Positions 47,169-58,135 of a stretch of DNA of 64,000 bases are shown piece after piece (the stretch's first letter is position 1; the number at the start of each line of letters is the position of its first letter). The notes beneath the pieces are model-generated. The model was not told the DNA's origin. It did not search any database and worked only from the letters and a program-made list of their open reading frames with translations. The stretch is from Mercenaria mercenaria. Its lineage: Eukaryota; Mollusca; Bivalvia; Venerida; Veneridae. Position numbers and translations under genes: made by a program. Location: assembly GCF_021730395.1 (NCBI RefSeq), contig NC_069369.1, positions 69,219,501-69,283,500 on the forward strand, written 5' to 3'.

Positions 47169-49049
47169 CAGGGGTGGTATAGTACTTCATCAACAGGTGC
47201 GCACACCACTTCCAGATGCAGCTTTTTTTTGTGTCAAAACACATCGATTTGGTGAGTAAACTTGCGATTATTTCATTGATAACGCATATTTTTGGAAATG
47301 ACGTATTTTCTAAAGTACCCGCATGTGTCTCTAGTTTTTCACTGACGTTTGCTTTTTTCAAGAAAGCCTCCAGTTTAAGAGAACATTCGTGCACAATGCA
47401 CTTCGTGGAAACACTTCCCCATCCACCGCGCCATATTATATCGCATAAAAATAGTTTAACTGCATTTCTAACGAATTAAAACCTTGACGGCTGTTTTGTT
47501 ATAGCAAACAAAGGTCACTGATACCTTGATTAGTTATTGGAATGTAAAATTTCCAAGAAATCAGTAAGTTAACACTTCGCCTTCCCGGTTCACCAGCTGA
47601 ATTGATGCACTTCCCGGGTCACCTGACATCGGCCTCTTTGTTGGTGTTCAATTTTGCATGAATGTTCTCTTTCATTTTCCCCGAACAGCTGTGTCGAATA
47701 AGTGGTCACTGAAACGTTAAAATATTTAATTGCTTTGAGAAAAAAAGTAGCATATCATTAAACATCATACTGCATCGGTTAATACCTTTCGGTTGCGCCT
47801 TTTAATATCTTTTTTCGAAATGCATCACCTGTTAATAACTTACTATATAAATTAAGCTTAACTAAGCATGGTACTATCAATGTACGTTCTTATTTGTCTC
47901 ATCAGTCCTGCCTTGGACTCGGCTTCAGAATCAACACCATCATACTCCATTATATTCGATGACACGCCATATAAACATATCATTACAAACAAATTAAAGT
48001 AATTTGCTGTGACAGAATGTCATAAATACACAAGTTTAGCAAAGGTTTCAAGAAATACTATAGATATTAAGAGTGGAAACTAAGTTCAATGTAATGATGT
48101 GTTAATGTTAACTACTTCCGACTGTAAAATGATTGAAAATAAATCAGTTATGTATATACATACCTATTTAGTCCAAACAGCATCAGACATAGTTGTTTTT
48201 GGTACGGAGACCTGTTGAGCGTAACAATCCGTGTCTTTGTTAATTCAATAAGAGGATGTTCTCTACTTCTCAAAGTGTTTTATCCTACAGCTTTTCGAAC
48301 ATGATACCTCAAATGTATCATTCATGTCAATCACTCGGCAAGCCTTTTTAACCAATGGGTTAATGATGTTTAGAAGTTTTGACAAACATAAGGAAATGTA
48401 GAGAGCATTTATCATAGATATGTATATACAAATGTAATAGTATACAACCAATGTTCAAGATGTGCCTTGTATCTTGAAAATGCTTAAATAAAGTTTACGG
48501 GCCAGTCCTAGCAATGTTGCAATTGGTTACTCCATATAATAGAACTTCAGGCAAGCGAGATCACATTTATTAGCCATCCCGATTTTAGCCATCCTGGAAA
48601 CTGGTGAGCCAGGAAGTGCATCAATTCAGCTGGTGAACCGGGAAGGCGAAATGTTAGCTTACTGATTTCTTGGAAATTTTACATTCCAATAACTAATCAA
48701 GGTATCAGTGACATTTGTTTGCTATAACAAAACACCCGTCAAGGCTTTGATTTGTTAGAAATGCAGTAAAACTCTTTTTATGCGATATAATATGGTGCGG
48801 TGGATGGTGAAGTGTTTCCACGAAGTGCATTGTGCACGAATGTTCTCTTAAACGGACGGCTTTCTTTAAAAATGCAAACGTCAGTGAAAAACTAGAGACA
48901 ATGTACTTTAGACATTATGTAATTTCCAGAACTATGCGTAATCAATAAAATAATCGCAAGTTTACGCACCAAATCGATGTGTTTTGACACAAAAAAGCCG
49001 CATCGGGAAATGTTGTACCCACCTGTTGATGAGTACTATACCATCCCTG
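47169..49049. mobile_element. Foldback element, arms about 470 bp
   Basis: The arms 47169-47640 and about 48580-49049 are inverted copies with scattered differences. The ends read CAGGGRTGGTATAGTACT. ATACA flanks both sides (47164-47168 and 49050-49054), a 5-bp candidate target duplication. The centre of about 940 bp has no long ORF. ORFs in the arms (47152-47394 and 47216-47479) are shadows of the repeat. Confidence 0.88.
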
Positions 49050-49084
49050 ATACAGTCAAATTTGTATGAATAGAACACAATGAA

Positions 49085-49205
49085 GATCAAGATAGGGGTG
49101 CTAGGGGGGAGTGAGGGAAGTTGCACGTTTCGTTACCTCTGCTGCACAGTGAAACATAGTATGCTAGTATGTTGCTTGGTTGCGTTCTATGCTTCCAAAG
49201 ATAGA
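49085..49205 (+). repeat. Repeat family B copy
   Basis: GGGTGCTAGGGGGGAGTGAG, CGTTTCGTTACCTCTG and GTTGCTTGGTTGCGTTCTAT match the copies at 24.8 and 25.0 kb. A shorter piece (CGGTTTAAGGGTATGTGAGG) follows at about 49313. Confidence 0.65.
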
Positions 49206-50027
49206 TTGCTTTAATTCATGTTTGTTCTACTAAGTGATCGGAATATCTCTAGGGGGTTTTGGGAGCATGAAATCAGTTTAATGTTGTTTAAAAACTATTT
49301 CAACCTAACTCGGTTTAAGGGTATGTGAGGCTGACAAAACATCGCTTCGCAAAATGATTTGGAGCGTCGATTTCCTCCATTTTGTCACCATTTTGCTTCA
49401 GTTATATAAATCATAATGATAAAGTAAGTGATTCCCGAATGTAAAAGAAGAAGCGGCATGACAAAAAACCACAATCACGAAACAATCTCCTTTAGCTGGT
49501 CAGGGTCATATCAGCTTGAAGGACTACTGGTTAGCAAATTCTTTCATTAAGCAATTATTTCTCTCATACGTAGCCTTTTGGTTACATATTGAATGAAGCC
49601 GGTGCCAACGTCGCTACACGGCTACTAAGACCTGACTGCCAAAGTCGCCGATCGGCGACGAACGGGTAGTGACGGGTTTTACTGCAAATATTTACGACAT
49701 CTAAAACGTTTACGACCACTTTATGGTAAATAAAGCTTACATACAGTTCATTTTTTTTGGTGCAGATTGTCATATGAAATGAAATAGAAACTTTGAATAC
49801 ATTTCTTCCGACATAGTGTGTTTTAGTTACAAATGAGTAGTTTGCTATTGAATGTTTCTGTCATAAAACCATGTAAAATACTGCTTTTTTTCTATGAAAT
49901 CAAATCCTTTTGAATTATTTGAAGCATTTTTATCTTTAACTTTATAAATAGAAGGTAAAATCAAGAATATTTGTTTTATTTCCCTACTGTTTAGCCAGAA
50001 AACAAAAAAATACCAATATCGCCAAAA

Positions 50028-50067
50028 GGTCAAGGTCATTTGAGGTCACCGGTCAAGGTCAGACAAA
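50028..50067 (+). promoter_or_regulatory. Cluster of AGGTCA hexamers upstream of globin 5
   Basis: Four AGGTCA motifs occur in 40 bp, two of them as TCAAGGTCA or AAGGTCAAGGTCA, the extended half-site bound by monomeric nuclear receptors. It lies about 1 kb before globin 5. It may equally be part of a dispersed repeat, and no such cluster is evident before the other globins. Confidence 0.3.
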
Positions 50068-50469
50068 GGAAGTATGACAAAAAAACTGTATATTTATGCA
50101 CAATACTTTAATTGCAACATTCATGCAAGGTTTCATTACAATAGAATGTAAAATAAGAAAATAATGCCTATTTAGCGTGAGTAGCACTTTTTCTAAGAAT
50201 AACTAATATATATTTGGCGCTGAAAGTACCATTTTCTCAGAAATTTGGCGCCGAAAGAGTTAACAAAAGGTATAGTAAACGTAATACATGCTGTGTCCAA
50301 TGCTTCCAGGGAGGCTACTATTGCCTTGGGGTTTTTTTGTATTTACTTTAAGAATTACTTGCAAAGGTTTTCTTTTTAAAATTACGTTATGAAAAAAGGA
50401 CAGAAGTATTAGTTGAATTTAATTTGCCTATAGTGTTTTCAAGTTTATGAAAATTTCATGGGCTTAAAT

Positions 50470-51050
50470 GGAGGATGTCAACCATAAAAACCACGCGGGA
50501 AGTTTTGTTTCTTTCACCCTAGCGGTAGCGGATAAAACGTCAGGACCCATCGGAATAGGTATATGTGATACGTTACGTGCGCGACGCGGTTGATTATTCC
50601 CAGGTTGTTTACTGATAAATGGGAACAGATATCTGAATAAATGTTTAGAAAAGGTGCGTTGTATTATCATCGGAAACACTCAGACGAGAGTACTTAACGG
50701 TTAATAATGCTGTATCTGACGACAACTGCTTGACAAATCTAATAGAAGATTACTGGATATATTGGAAATTAATACTATTGTTTCAATCAGTCAGTCTACA
50801 GTTATGAATGAGAAAGGAAGAATTTAATGAACGTAATTATATAATAACGTTGATGTATTCATACCCGGACTGAAAGGCTTCTCGAAAAAGAATCAGTTTG
50901 ACACTAAAATGGATATCTAAATAATATAAATGATTCAATCTTTAAAATTTCAAGCGGAATTCTAAAAAGACGTTCAGTGATAAGGAACGATCTTAATTCA
51001 TATATATTAATTGTTTCAGTAAAACTCTACTAATTGGCTTTGTATCTGAG
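50470..51050 (+). repeat. Globin 5 upstream segment, duplicated at 56155-56806
   Basis: GTTTCTTTCACCCTAG, GGAATAGGTATATGTGATAC, CAGACGAGAGTACTTAAC, AAGATTACTGGATATATTGG and GTATCTGAG before the ATG occur in the same order before globin 6. Confidence 0.85.
51001..51010 (+). promoter_or_regulatory. Possible TATA box of globin 5
   Basis: TATATATTAA lies 41-50 bp before the ATG. The equivalent position before globin 6 does not keep a clear TATA box, so support is weak. Confidence 0.25.
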
Positions 51051-51617
51051 ATGGGTTGTACGCAATCTGTAACATACACGAAATCAACGTGTCCAAACGC
51101 TCAAAGAACCAAACCTCAGTCTGAAATGACACTTGCTCAACAGACAGACCTTAAGGAAGAAGAAAAGCGGATTATAAAATCAACATGGAAATTTCTGACG
51201 AAAGATCTATCCGCAAATGGCCTTCAAGTGTTTCTTAAGATATTTGAGCTTTGTCCTGAGGTTAAGAAACTACTTAAAGTGGAGAATGTACGACCTTCGG
51301 AGCTAGCACGGAACCAGGTGATCAGGGCTCATGGTACGCGATTTATGAATGCAATAGGAGCTGCTGTAGACTGTCTTAATGGACAAGAGAACGAACACGA
51401 GAATCTAGATAATGTTTTGTTTGTTCTCGGGCAAAAGCACAAAGGTTCTCATGAGTTTAAGTCAGAATATTTTGAAGTATTTTACAAGGCACTTATGTGG
51501 CGCTGGGGATTATGTATGGGAGATAATTTTACACCGGAAGTAGCTGACACTTGGAGTCATGTGTTTTTGTATATGTTGGAAAAACTCAAAGAAGGCTTTT
51601 TATCACAGGAAAATTAG
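51051..51617 (+). CDS. Globin 5: acylated globin with CD1 Phe replaced by Leu, 188 aa
   Basis: A single-exon globin starting MGCTQS (Gly2/Cys3 acylation motif). Landmarks: LKEEEKR, STW46, FLKIFELCPE with candidate B10 Phe61, distal His94 in RAHGTRF, E10 Arg97, EF segment GQENEHENLDN, proximal His130 in LGQKHK, MWRWG, TWSHVFLYML. Position 75, the CD1 Phe that packs on haem in essentially all globins and is Phe in every other full copy here, is Leu (KLLKVEN; CTT against TTT in globin 6). Lys129 beside the proximal His replaces Gln. The frame is open and otherwise conserved, so the copy is probably expressed or very recently relaxed. It differs from globin 6 at about 27 of 188 residues. AATAAA lies 91 bp after the stop. 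Confidence 0.95.
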   Translation: MGCTQSVTYTKSTCPNAQRTKPQSEMTLAQQTDLKEEEKRIIKSTWKFLTKDLSANGLQVFLKIFELCPEVKKLLKVENVRPSELARNQVIRAHGTRFMNAIGAAVDCLNGQENEHENLDNVLFVLGQKHKGSHEFKSEYFEVFYKALMWRWGLCMGDNFTPEVADTWSHVFLYMLEKLKEGFLSQEN

Positions 51618-51707
51618 TACAAGATTACAACCAATTGCAAAAGAATGGCGTGGACAACCCCCCGAAAGCAAAATCAGTTATTGGACATAAAGGCAAATGC
51701 AAACACA

Positions 51708-51713
51708 AATAAA
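51708..51713 (+). promoter_or_regulatory. Candidate poly(A) signal of globin 5
   Basis: AATAAA about 90 bp after the stop codon; a second one lies at 51809-51814. Confidence 0.5.
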
Positions 51714-51859
51714 AGTCAAAATGTTGAATGCAATAATGCTTTCTTTTTCTGAATTATAATGTTGATATGAATGATTCAATTAAGATGTTTTGAAATGAAA
51801 TTGCATTCAATAAAGTGAATGCTGTCCATATTATTAGCATAGCACTCTGAATATACCAA

Positions 51860-52995
51860 AAGAACATATAACGGAATCTCGCTTAGTCGTTAACTACATT
51901 GTACGATTAATTATGTTGACAGATGTAAATCTAATTTCATACGAGGTATGGTAATACATTTATTGTTCCTTCTCTTGAGAAGGAACACGTAGAATTGGTA
52001 GGTCACACTTAACAGAGCAACTGACCTCGAAAGCTGTTGACATTACAAGCTGGCCGATCAAACTTCGTGACCTTAGAAATAACCTCTGACGTTAAACTAT
52101 TCTTTCCTAATTGCGGCGACTCTGGCTGAACGCGCTCCGCAGTTTAATATTACTAAACCCGAGGATGGAAAAGTGGCTTTATTGAAACATGCCAAAAATC
52201 TTATTTGTCAAAAAGGTTAAAATATGTCGTTACCTTCGAATGCATGGTCAATATGTGAAAACAAACCCCATTGCGACCCTCTAATATTATGTGCAACAAG
52301 TTCACGCATAGAATGGTACACTACATGTTGACATTGACTGACCGGATCAATGTGTTTATCCATTGTTTCTTAATTGCCGTATTCACTCAACTGAAAGAGG
52401 TAACGGAGTTACTTTGTTGTTGGATTTAACAATCTATGTTAGCGTAAATACTTTGGAAATAGCGGACTTGACATTTTTAGACAGTATAACACAACGTAGT
52501 TCTTTTTCAAAATTTTAGTTTTTTTGTATTTTGGTACAGAAATAAACGCACCCTTGCTGCAAAAGTAACGCGCCAGGGGCGCTTAAACGGGGGGATACGG
52601 AATGTCAATAAGGTAGAATGGTCTTGTCCTTGTGTCCGATCCTGGGATTCCACACACTGATGACCAGTATTTAAAACAGACATTTCAACCAAAATTTTAC
52701 AAGATGATCATTATAAATTTATATAGATGTGCCCTAGAAGGAACTTTTGCTATGCTTTAACTTGTCAGAAGTTTTGACATTTGAAGCAAACTCCAGAATT
52801 TCGATACTGTTGTAGTATTTCATCTCTGTAGTATCATCACATCTAAAATGCCAATATTTGTTCGAAATATAAACTTGGTATAAATACCATGGATATAGTC
52901 ATATACTTGGTATAAATACCATGGATATAGTCAATTTACTATCATTTACATTGGAGTTTTGTGAAATTTCAATGTAAAATAAATAGATCGGAGAC
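51860..52995 (+). repeat. Globin 5 3' flank, shared with other units
   Basis: ACGGAATCTCGCTTAGTC, GATTAATTATGTTGACAGAT, GTATTTCATCTCTG and TTTGTTCGAAAT recur at 57780-58060 after globin 6. Related pieces appear at 43.64 kb and 40.4 kb. About 0.6 kb at 52.0-52.75 kb is not shared and is unassigned. Confidence 0.7.
52873..52936. repeat. 32-bp direct tandem duplication
   Basis: ACTTGGTATAAATACCATGG followed by ATATAGTCATAT occurs twice back to back, with almost no differences. Globin 6's flank has a single diverged version, so the duplication is local and recent. Confidence 0.85.
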
Positions 52996-52999
52996 AGGT

Positions 53000-55585
53000 T
53001 CATGATTTGTTTTCAGAGGTATGGATATTCAAACACATTTAGTTTGTCGTAAACGTCGTCGTAAATCGTCACGTTAGCTTCCGATTGGACATGCGCACAT
53101 ACAAATATTAAGGTAACCTACCTCCTTAACCGGACGGAGGTAAACAGGACAAATACAATATATTATTCAACCTTCAAATAGTTTCTATTTCTAAGAATTT
53201 GTTATGGCTTTTAGATTTTAGAATACAAATTAGACATCTTCAAAATATAAAGGTTGACAGATTATAATTCAATAAATTCTATAGAAATTTTGTATATGGC
53301 ACTCATTGTACAATCGTTTGTTCCTTTTTGCATTTAGCTTTTTTTTTTTGGTTGTTTTAGCCTGTTTTAACGAACTATAAACACAACTAACACTTGTTAA
53401 CATTTTTTATTACTTCATTACATTTCATTACTCTTCAGAATCCTCAGGCAAGAGATACTTTAATTACTATAAGGCACTATTAACTCCATTATACCGAAAG
53501 TAAACAAGATGAGACTGAAATTCACAACAGTTGTGTATGATTGTTGTTCATTGGAGAAACGCTAGAACTTGAGCATCAAGAGTAATTTATTATGACGTCA
53601 CTGAATTTGATACAAATGCTAGATGACATATTAATGAAGCGAGAATACGATATACTGCAAAATTAAAATGGCTTTGTTTATTAATATATACGATCTTGCT
53701 GAGCATTTTGAATAAGAGATACTTTATGTTGTGTTTGATTGTATGTGCATGACAAAGTTGTCATACTGAAAGAAGTTTGCATTATGTCTTGATTCTGAAG
53801 AATGAGAAGAAGAAAAGATTCATTCAAAGGCCTTCAAATCACAATGAAAATGAAAATTTAACATAAATGCTGTAATTGGTCATATGTATTCTCTTTAAGT
53901 AGTCTCAATAAAATTTAGTCTATTCTGTGATCATTGCTAACGTGATGGCAGATAAATACCCACCGGCTTAATATAACAATTACAATATATGGTGCTTTAT
54001 GGTTTAATAATGCAGAAATAATGAATAAATTGCCGCAGAAACGTTTCAAAACAATGTTGCCTTAAAAGGACGTCATTGGCGTCATGACATTACGTGTCAG
54101 TTACCGCGCAAAATTAATAGCTTTTATTTTGAAAGTACGTAATTCTATGCATTTTCTTTATTTGAACTATTTTCAAACAGCCATTATTTGCTGAAATATT
54201 TTTTATGAGTCTTTTGCTCTGAATAATAATTAATGTTTTGCTTCTTTTGTGTAGTTATATGCGGAATGTAAGAAAATGGATGATGGTAACCAATGTTATT
54301 TGGAATATAGTTGGGTGAAAGGTTACTTGTTACGGCCATTTTCAAATAAAAAAAACTAGCAGTTTGATTTGTAATACCTATTTTTCAGTTTCCGTTGATA
54401 ATTTGTTACTTATTTACTAAAACTAAGATCTAAAATTGTTCAAATTTCAGTAGAAAATTGTGTTTCTTGAATTGAATTGATGTTACCATGGAAACGAAGC
54501 CCGTGACTTATATATCTAAATGTAAAATTCAAAAGCGTTGACACTGGTCTATTTAAGGAACACAGCTTCGGCTTTTTATGTTCATTTCAACAATATCCAT
54601 GAGAATAATAGCAGCATGCTGAACGATTTTCCATGAAAAATGCCAGACGAAGGGTACTGTTGTAAGTATTTTAAGCTGTGGAATTTGTTTGAATACATGC
54701 AAATAACACGAAAATATAACTTACGTTAGAAATAATATGTTTTAAAGCTACATTAACAAGAAAGATAATTTTATTCAATATTTTATACAAGAATTACGAC
54801 AAAAAGCAAGATATAAGCTATTTTAAACATGTCTTGTTGCCATGGTTACTTTAAACTTTAAGAAAAATAGGGTACCATGTAAAGTGTTTGGTATTTTGCT
54901 AATAATATTACCCAAATATTCCATGTTGGTCATTAACAGAATGGCACAGAAGCCGTCGAAAACCCCGTTTTCATACATAATTGTTTAAAAATGAGAGAAA
55001 ATGCGTTACCATGGAAACACGAGCCTAGCGACATATATATTTTAAGCTTATATTAGAAAGCTAACGCGCATACTAGTAAAATTATCAATTATGCAGACTT
55101 CTACTAATAACCTAATAACAATGAAACCAAAATACACTTAAAAGTGTTAAATATCCGTATTTTCCTTCTTCTTTCAATAAAAAATACCTTTGGAAGGTCA
55201 TGTACTTCAAACCTGGATAAAAATTGAACTTGAAGGGACAGAGATAAACGAAATTAAGATTGTAGCAGTTAAAACATCATATTACACGAAATACAAAACA
55301 TTGCTGAGGTTCAACTAATTTGAATTTACCCTGGTAACAAGGTAACCTACCTCCTTAACAATAGAAATTAGAGTAGAAATGAACTATAGCTTTATTTATA
55401 CTTCTTAAGAGGAAATAACTAGATTAAAACATTACAACATATTTTTCTACCAAAACGTCACCCAGCCTGCTGGTGTAGGTTTGAAACCCACTATGATGCG
55501 AATATGCGTTCACCCGACATATATTGTTTGTTTTCAAAAGACATTTTTCTAAAGTCTTCTATACTGCTAGATGAAAAGGACCTTT
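53000..55585. other. Unassigned segment bracketed by a direct 20-mer
   Basis: AAGGTAACCTACCTCCTTAA occurs at about 53112 and about 55340 in the same orientation. Between them, GTTACCATGGAAAC motifs recur at about 54483 and 55008. This may be repeat-derived; no gene is seen. The repeated word ends in TTAA, as the terminus of a TTAA-targeting element would. Confidence 0.4.
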
Positions 55586-55589
55586 CTTG

Positions 55590-55789
55590 GACCAAGCTTT
55601 AAATAATAGTTTTCTGAAAACACAAATATTTTATTCCATCTGAGAAGATGCATAATTTCCCGCTCAAAGCACCTGCAAATTTGAAAGTTTTCTTTAGAGC
55701 TGCAATGACTAAGCCTTTGTAATATATAAATAAAGGAGAAGTTCTTACTTAAAATCGGTCAGATGCCTCAATATTGTCACGTACATGAA
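55590..55789 (+). repeat. Segment shared with 60143-60262
   Basis: GTTTTCTGAAAACACAAA, GAGAAGA, ATAATTTCC, CAATGACTA and GTTCTTACTT align in order with 60143-60262. The junction CTTAAAATCGGTCAGATG is the uninterrupted version of the MITE insertion site at 60.26 kb. Confidence 0.75.
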
Positions 55790-56100
55790 ATGTCCATTAA
55801 GAAAGTATTTAAAAGTACCACACCTCAGCTCAGAGTAAAACTATCTCAACAGACTGATCTGTTTGTTTATATGAAATAATGGTAAAGTCAACAAAACAAT
55901 CATATGAGAGAGTGGGCTGTGTTTTCTTTATATTTGATTTCTCTCCGGAAAGTGAACAACCATTTTATGATATATGTTTGTCACTCGGAACAAGTTGCAA
56001 CCTGGCTATTACAGGATACTGACGTGATAAATGACTGCTTTACGTGATGCTGTAAACTCCGAAATAAAAGTGATGTCGGATCATATATGTCCTTAGTCAC
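55790..56100 (+). pseudogene. Globin remnant R3
   Basis: CTATCTCAACAGACTGATCT aligns with the LAQQT segment. TGGTAAAGTCAACA aligns with the A-helix codons. TTTATATTTGATTTCTCTCC and GGAAAGTGAACAACCATTTT align with the FEL-CPE-KKLF codons, and TGACGTGATAAATGACTGCT with the distal-His/E-helix region. There are many changes and no usable frame. The paralogous remnant at 60.74 kb shows the same layout, so the decay began before that duplication. Confidence 0.75.
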
Positions 56101-56154
56101 CTTATAGACGATGTTTATTATGTACTCAGTTCTGACATAAAGGATGTCAACTAC

Positions 56155-56806
56155 AAATTCTCACAGGATGTAACATTTCTTTCACCCTAGAAGCAGTGGA
56201 CAATACGTTAGTACCCATTGGAATAGGCATATGTGATACGTCAAGTGCTTGACCCGAAAAAGAATGCCTGGTTGCATAGTGGTAAATATGAACATATATA
56301 TATGAATGAATCCTACCTAAAAGTGTTTTGTTTTATCATCGGAATAAAAACAGACGAGAGTACTTAACAATCCAATAGTGCTGTATCTGGCAGCAACCGC
56401 GTGACAAATCCAGTAAAAGATTACTGAATATATTGGAATTTTATACTTTTGTTTCAATTAGTCTGCTTGCAATATTGAATGAGAAAGGGGAGGAATTAAT
56501 GAACGTAATAATGCAATAACGTTGAATTATTGATACCTGCAAGAATAAAATCGGACTGTAAGAAAATTTGTACTTCTTGAAAGAGTACTAGTTTGTCAAC
56601 ACAAGTGGATACTGAAGAAATAAATGGTTAAATCTTTTAAACTTCAAGCGGAATTCTAAACGGATCTCAAGTGAAAAGGAAAGAGCTTAGTTTGTATGTG
56701 TCATATGAAAAATAAAATAATACAAAGTGTTTTAAATTCTGAACTATAGAATTGCGGTCTGTGAATTTGTATTACTAAATTTTCACTAAACTACTCTGTA
56801 TCTGAG
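56155..56806 (+). repeat. Globin 6 upstream segment, copy of 50470-51050
   Basis: The same ordered blocks as before globin 5, including TTTCTTTCACCCTAGAAG, GGAATAGGCATATGTGATAC and the GTATCTGAG just before the ATG. Confidence 0.85.
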
Positions 56807-57373
56807 ATGGGTTGTACGCAATCTGTTACATACACGAAATCAACGTATCCAAACGCTAAAAGAACCAAGCCTCAGTCTGAAGTGACACTTGCTCAACAGA
56901 CAGGTCTTAAGGAAGAAGAAAAACGGATCGTAAAATCAACATGGAAATATATGACGAAAGATCTATCCACAAATGGCCTTCAAGTGTTTCTTAAGATATT
57001 TGAACTTTGTCCAGAAGCAAAGAAACTATTTCAAGTGGAAAATGTTCGACATTCGGAACTAGCCAGGAACCAGGTGATCAGGGCTCATGGTACGCAATTT
57101 ATGAATGCAATAGGAGCAGCTGTAGACTGTCTTAATGAAGAAGAGGACGAATACGAGAATCTAGATAATGTTTTATTTGTTCTCGGCCAGCAGCATAAAG
57201 GATCTTCCGGGTTTAAACCGGAATATTTTGAAGTATTTTACGAAGCGCTCATGTGGCGTTGGGGGTTATGTATAGGAGATAAGTTTACATCGGAAGTGGC
57301 AGACACTTGGAGTCATGTGTTTTTGTACATGTTAGAAAAACTCAAAGAAGGCTTTTTATCAAAGGAAACATAG
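56807..57373 (+). CDS. Globin 6: acylated globin X-like protein, 188 aa
   Basis: A single-exon globin starting MGCTQS. Landmarks: LKEEEKR, STW46, FLKIFELCPE with candidate B10 Phe61, CD1 Phe75 (KLFQVEN), distal His94 in RAHGTQF, proximal His130 in LGQQHK, MWRWG, TWSHVFLYML, with the end KEGFLSKET. Gln97 replaces the Arg found at E10 in all other full copies; E10 normally contacts the haem propionates, or the ligand through it. The EF stretch is strongly acidic (NEEEDEYENLDN). It is the tandem partner of globin 5, 5.76 kb start to start, with homologous 5' and 3' flanks. A remnant globin (R3) lies about 0.7 kb upstream. The start is set by MGC, conserved across copies. The role is inferred as in globin X: a membrane-tethered haem protein in redox or gas signalling. 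Confidence 0.95.
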   Translation: MGCTQSVTYTKSTYPNAKRTKPQSEVTLAQQTGLKEEEKRIVKSTWKYMTKDLSTNGLQVFLKIFELCPEAKKLFQVENVRHSELARNQVIRAHGTQFMNAIGAAVDCLNEEEDEYENLDNVLFVLGQQHKGSSGFKPEYFEVFYEALMWRWGLCIGDKFTSEVADTWSHVFLYMLEKLKEGFLSKET

Positions 57374-58135
57374 TATAAAATTACAGCCAGTTTGAAAAAG
57401 GATGGTGTGAAAAAACATCGAAAGCAAGATCAGTTCTGGACATAAAGGCAAATGCAGAGGATATTTCTTTTTGGGTTCTGAGCAGGGGTATTATCATAGG
57501 CAATGGAAGCCAAAGTGGTGAAAATATTTATGCTTTCCTTTTCGGATATAAAAATTCAGTTATTATCTTTGAAAGTTTATTAAATGATATTTGATTCCAT
57601 ACAGTTTATCCTTCCCGAACAACTTGCATATAACTCTACCAATGACTTACCTGTAATTCACGCATTTTTTTTTTAATTGTTCATATGTGATAATTTTGAA
57701 ATCGTTATAAAGGACTTTGTCTTTGACTGTTAGCAAACCTCCATACAATAATTTACATGTATACATGACAACCCCATAAGAAAATACAACGGAATCTCGA
57801 TTAGTCTCGTGATTACAACATTGCACGATTAATTATGTTGATAGATGTACGTTTAATTCCAAACGGGAGGTGGTTATACATTTGCCAGAAAGTTTGACAT
57901 TTAAACCCAAATCAAGGATTTTAGTATTTCATCTCTGAAGTCTAAAATGCCACTGTTTGTTCGAAATGTACACTCGGAATTTTTATATATGACATGGGTA
58001 TACTCTTACTACTGTCCATTTCTCTTGGAATTTTCTGAACGTGAAATTAATCTGTTTTAATCTTTATATTAATCAGGTTTAGTATTAATTCGCTATGATC
58101 ATACAATAGATTTAAAAACAATACTTATGACAAAT
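57374..58135 (+). repeat. Globin 6 3' flank, shared with other units
   Basis: Just after the stop, a TTACAGCCAGTTTGAAAAAG-type UTR resembles that of globin 5, and 57780-58130 matches 51860-52990 and 40430-40620. No good AATAAA is found close to the stop; ATTAAA lies at about 57587. Confidence 0.7.
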
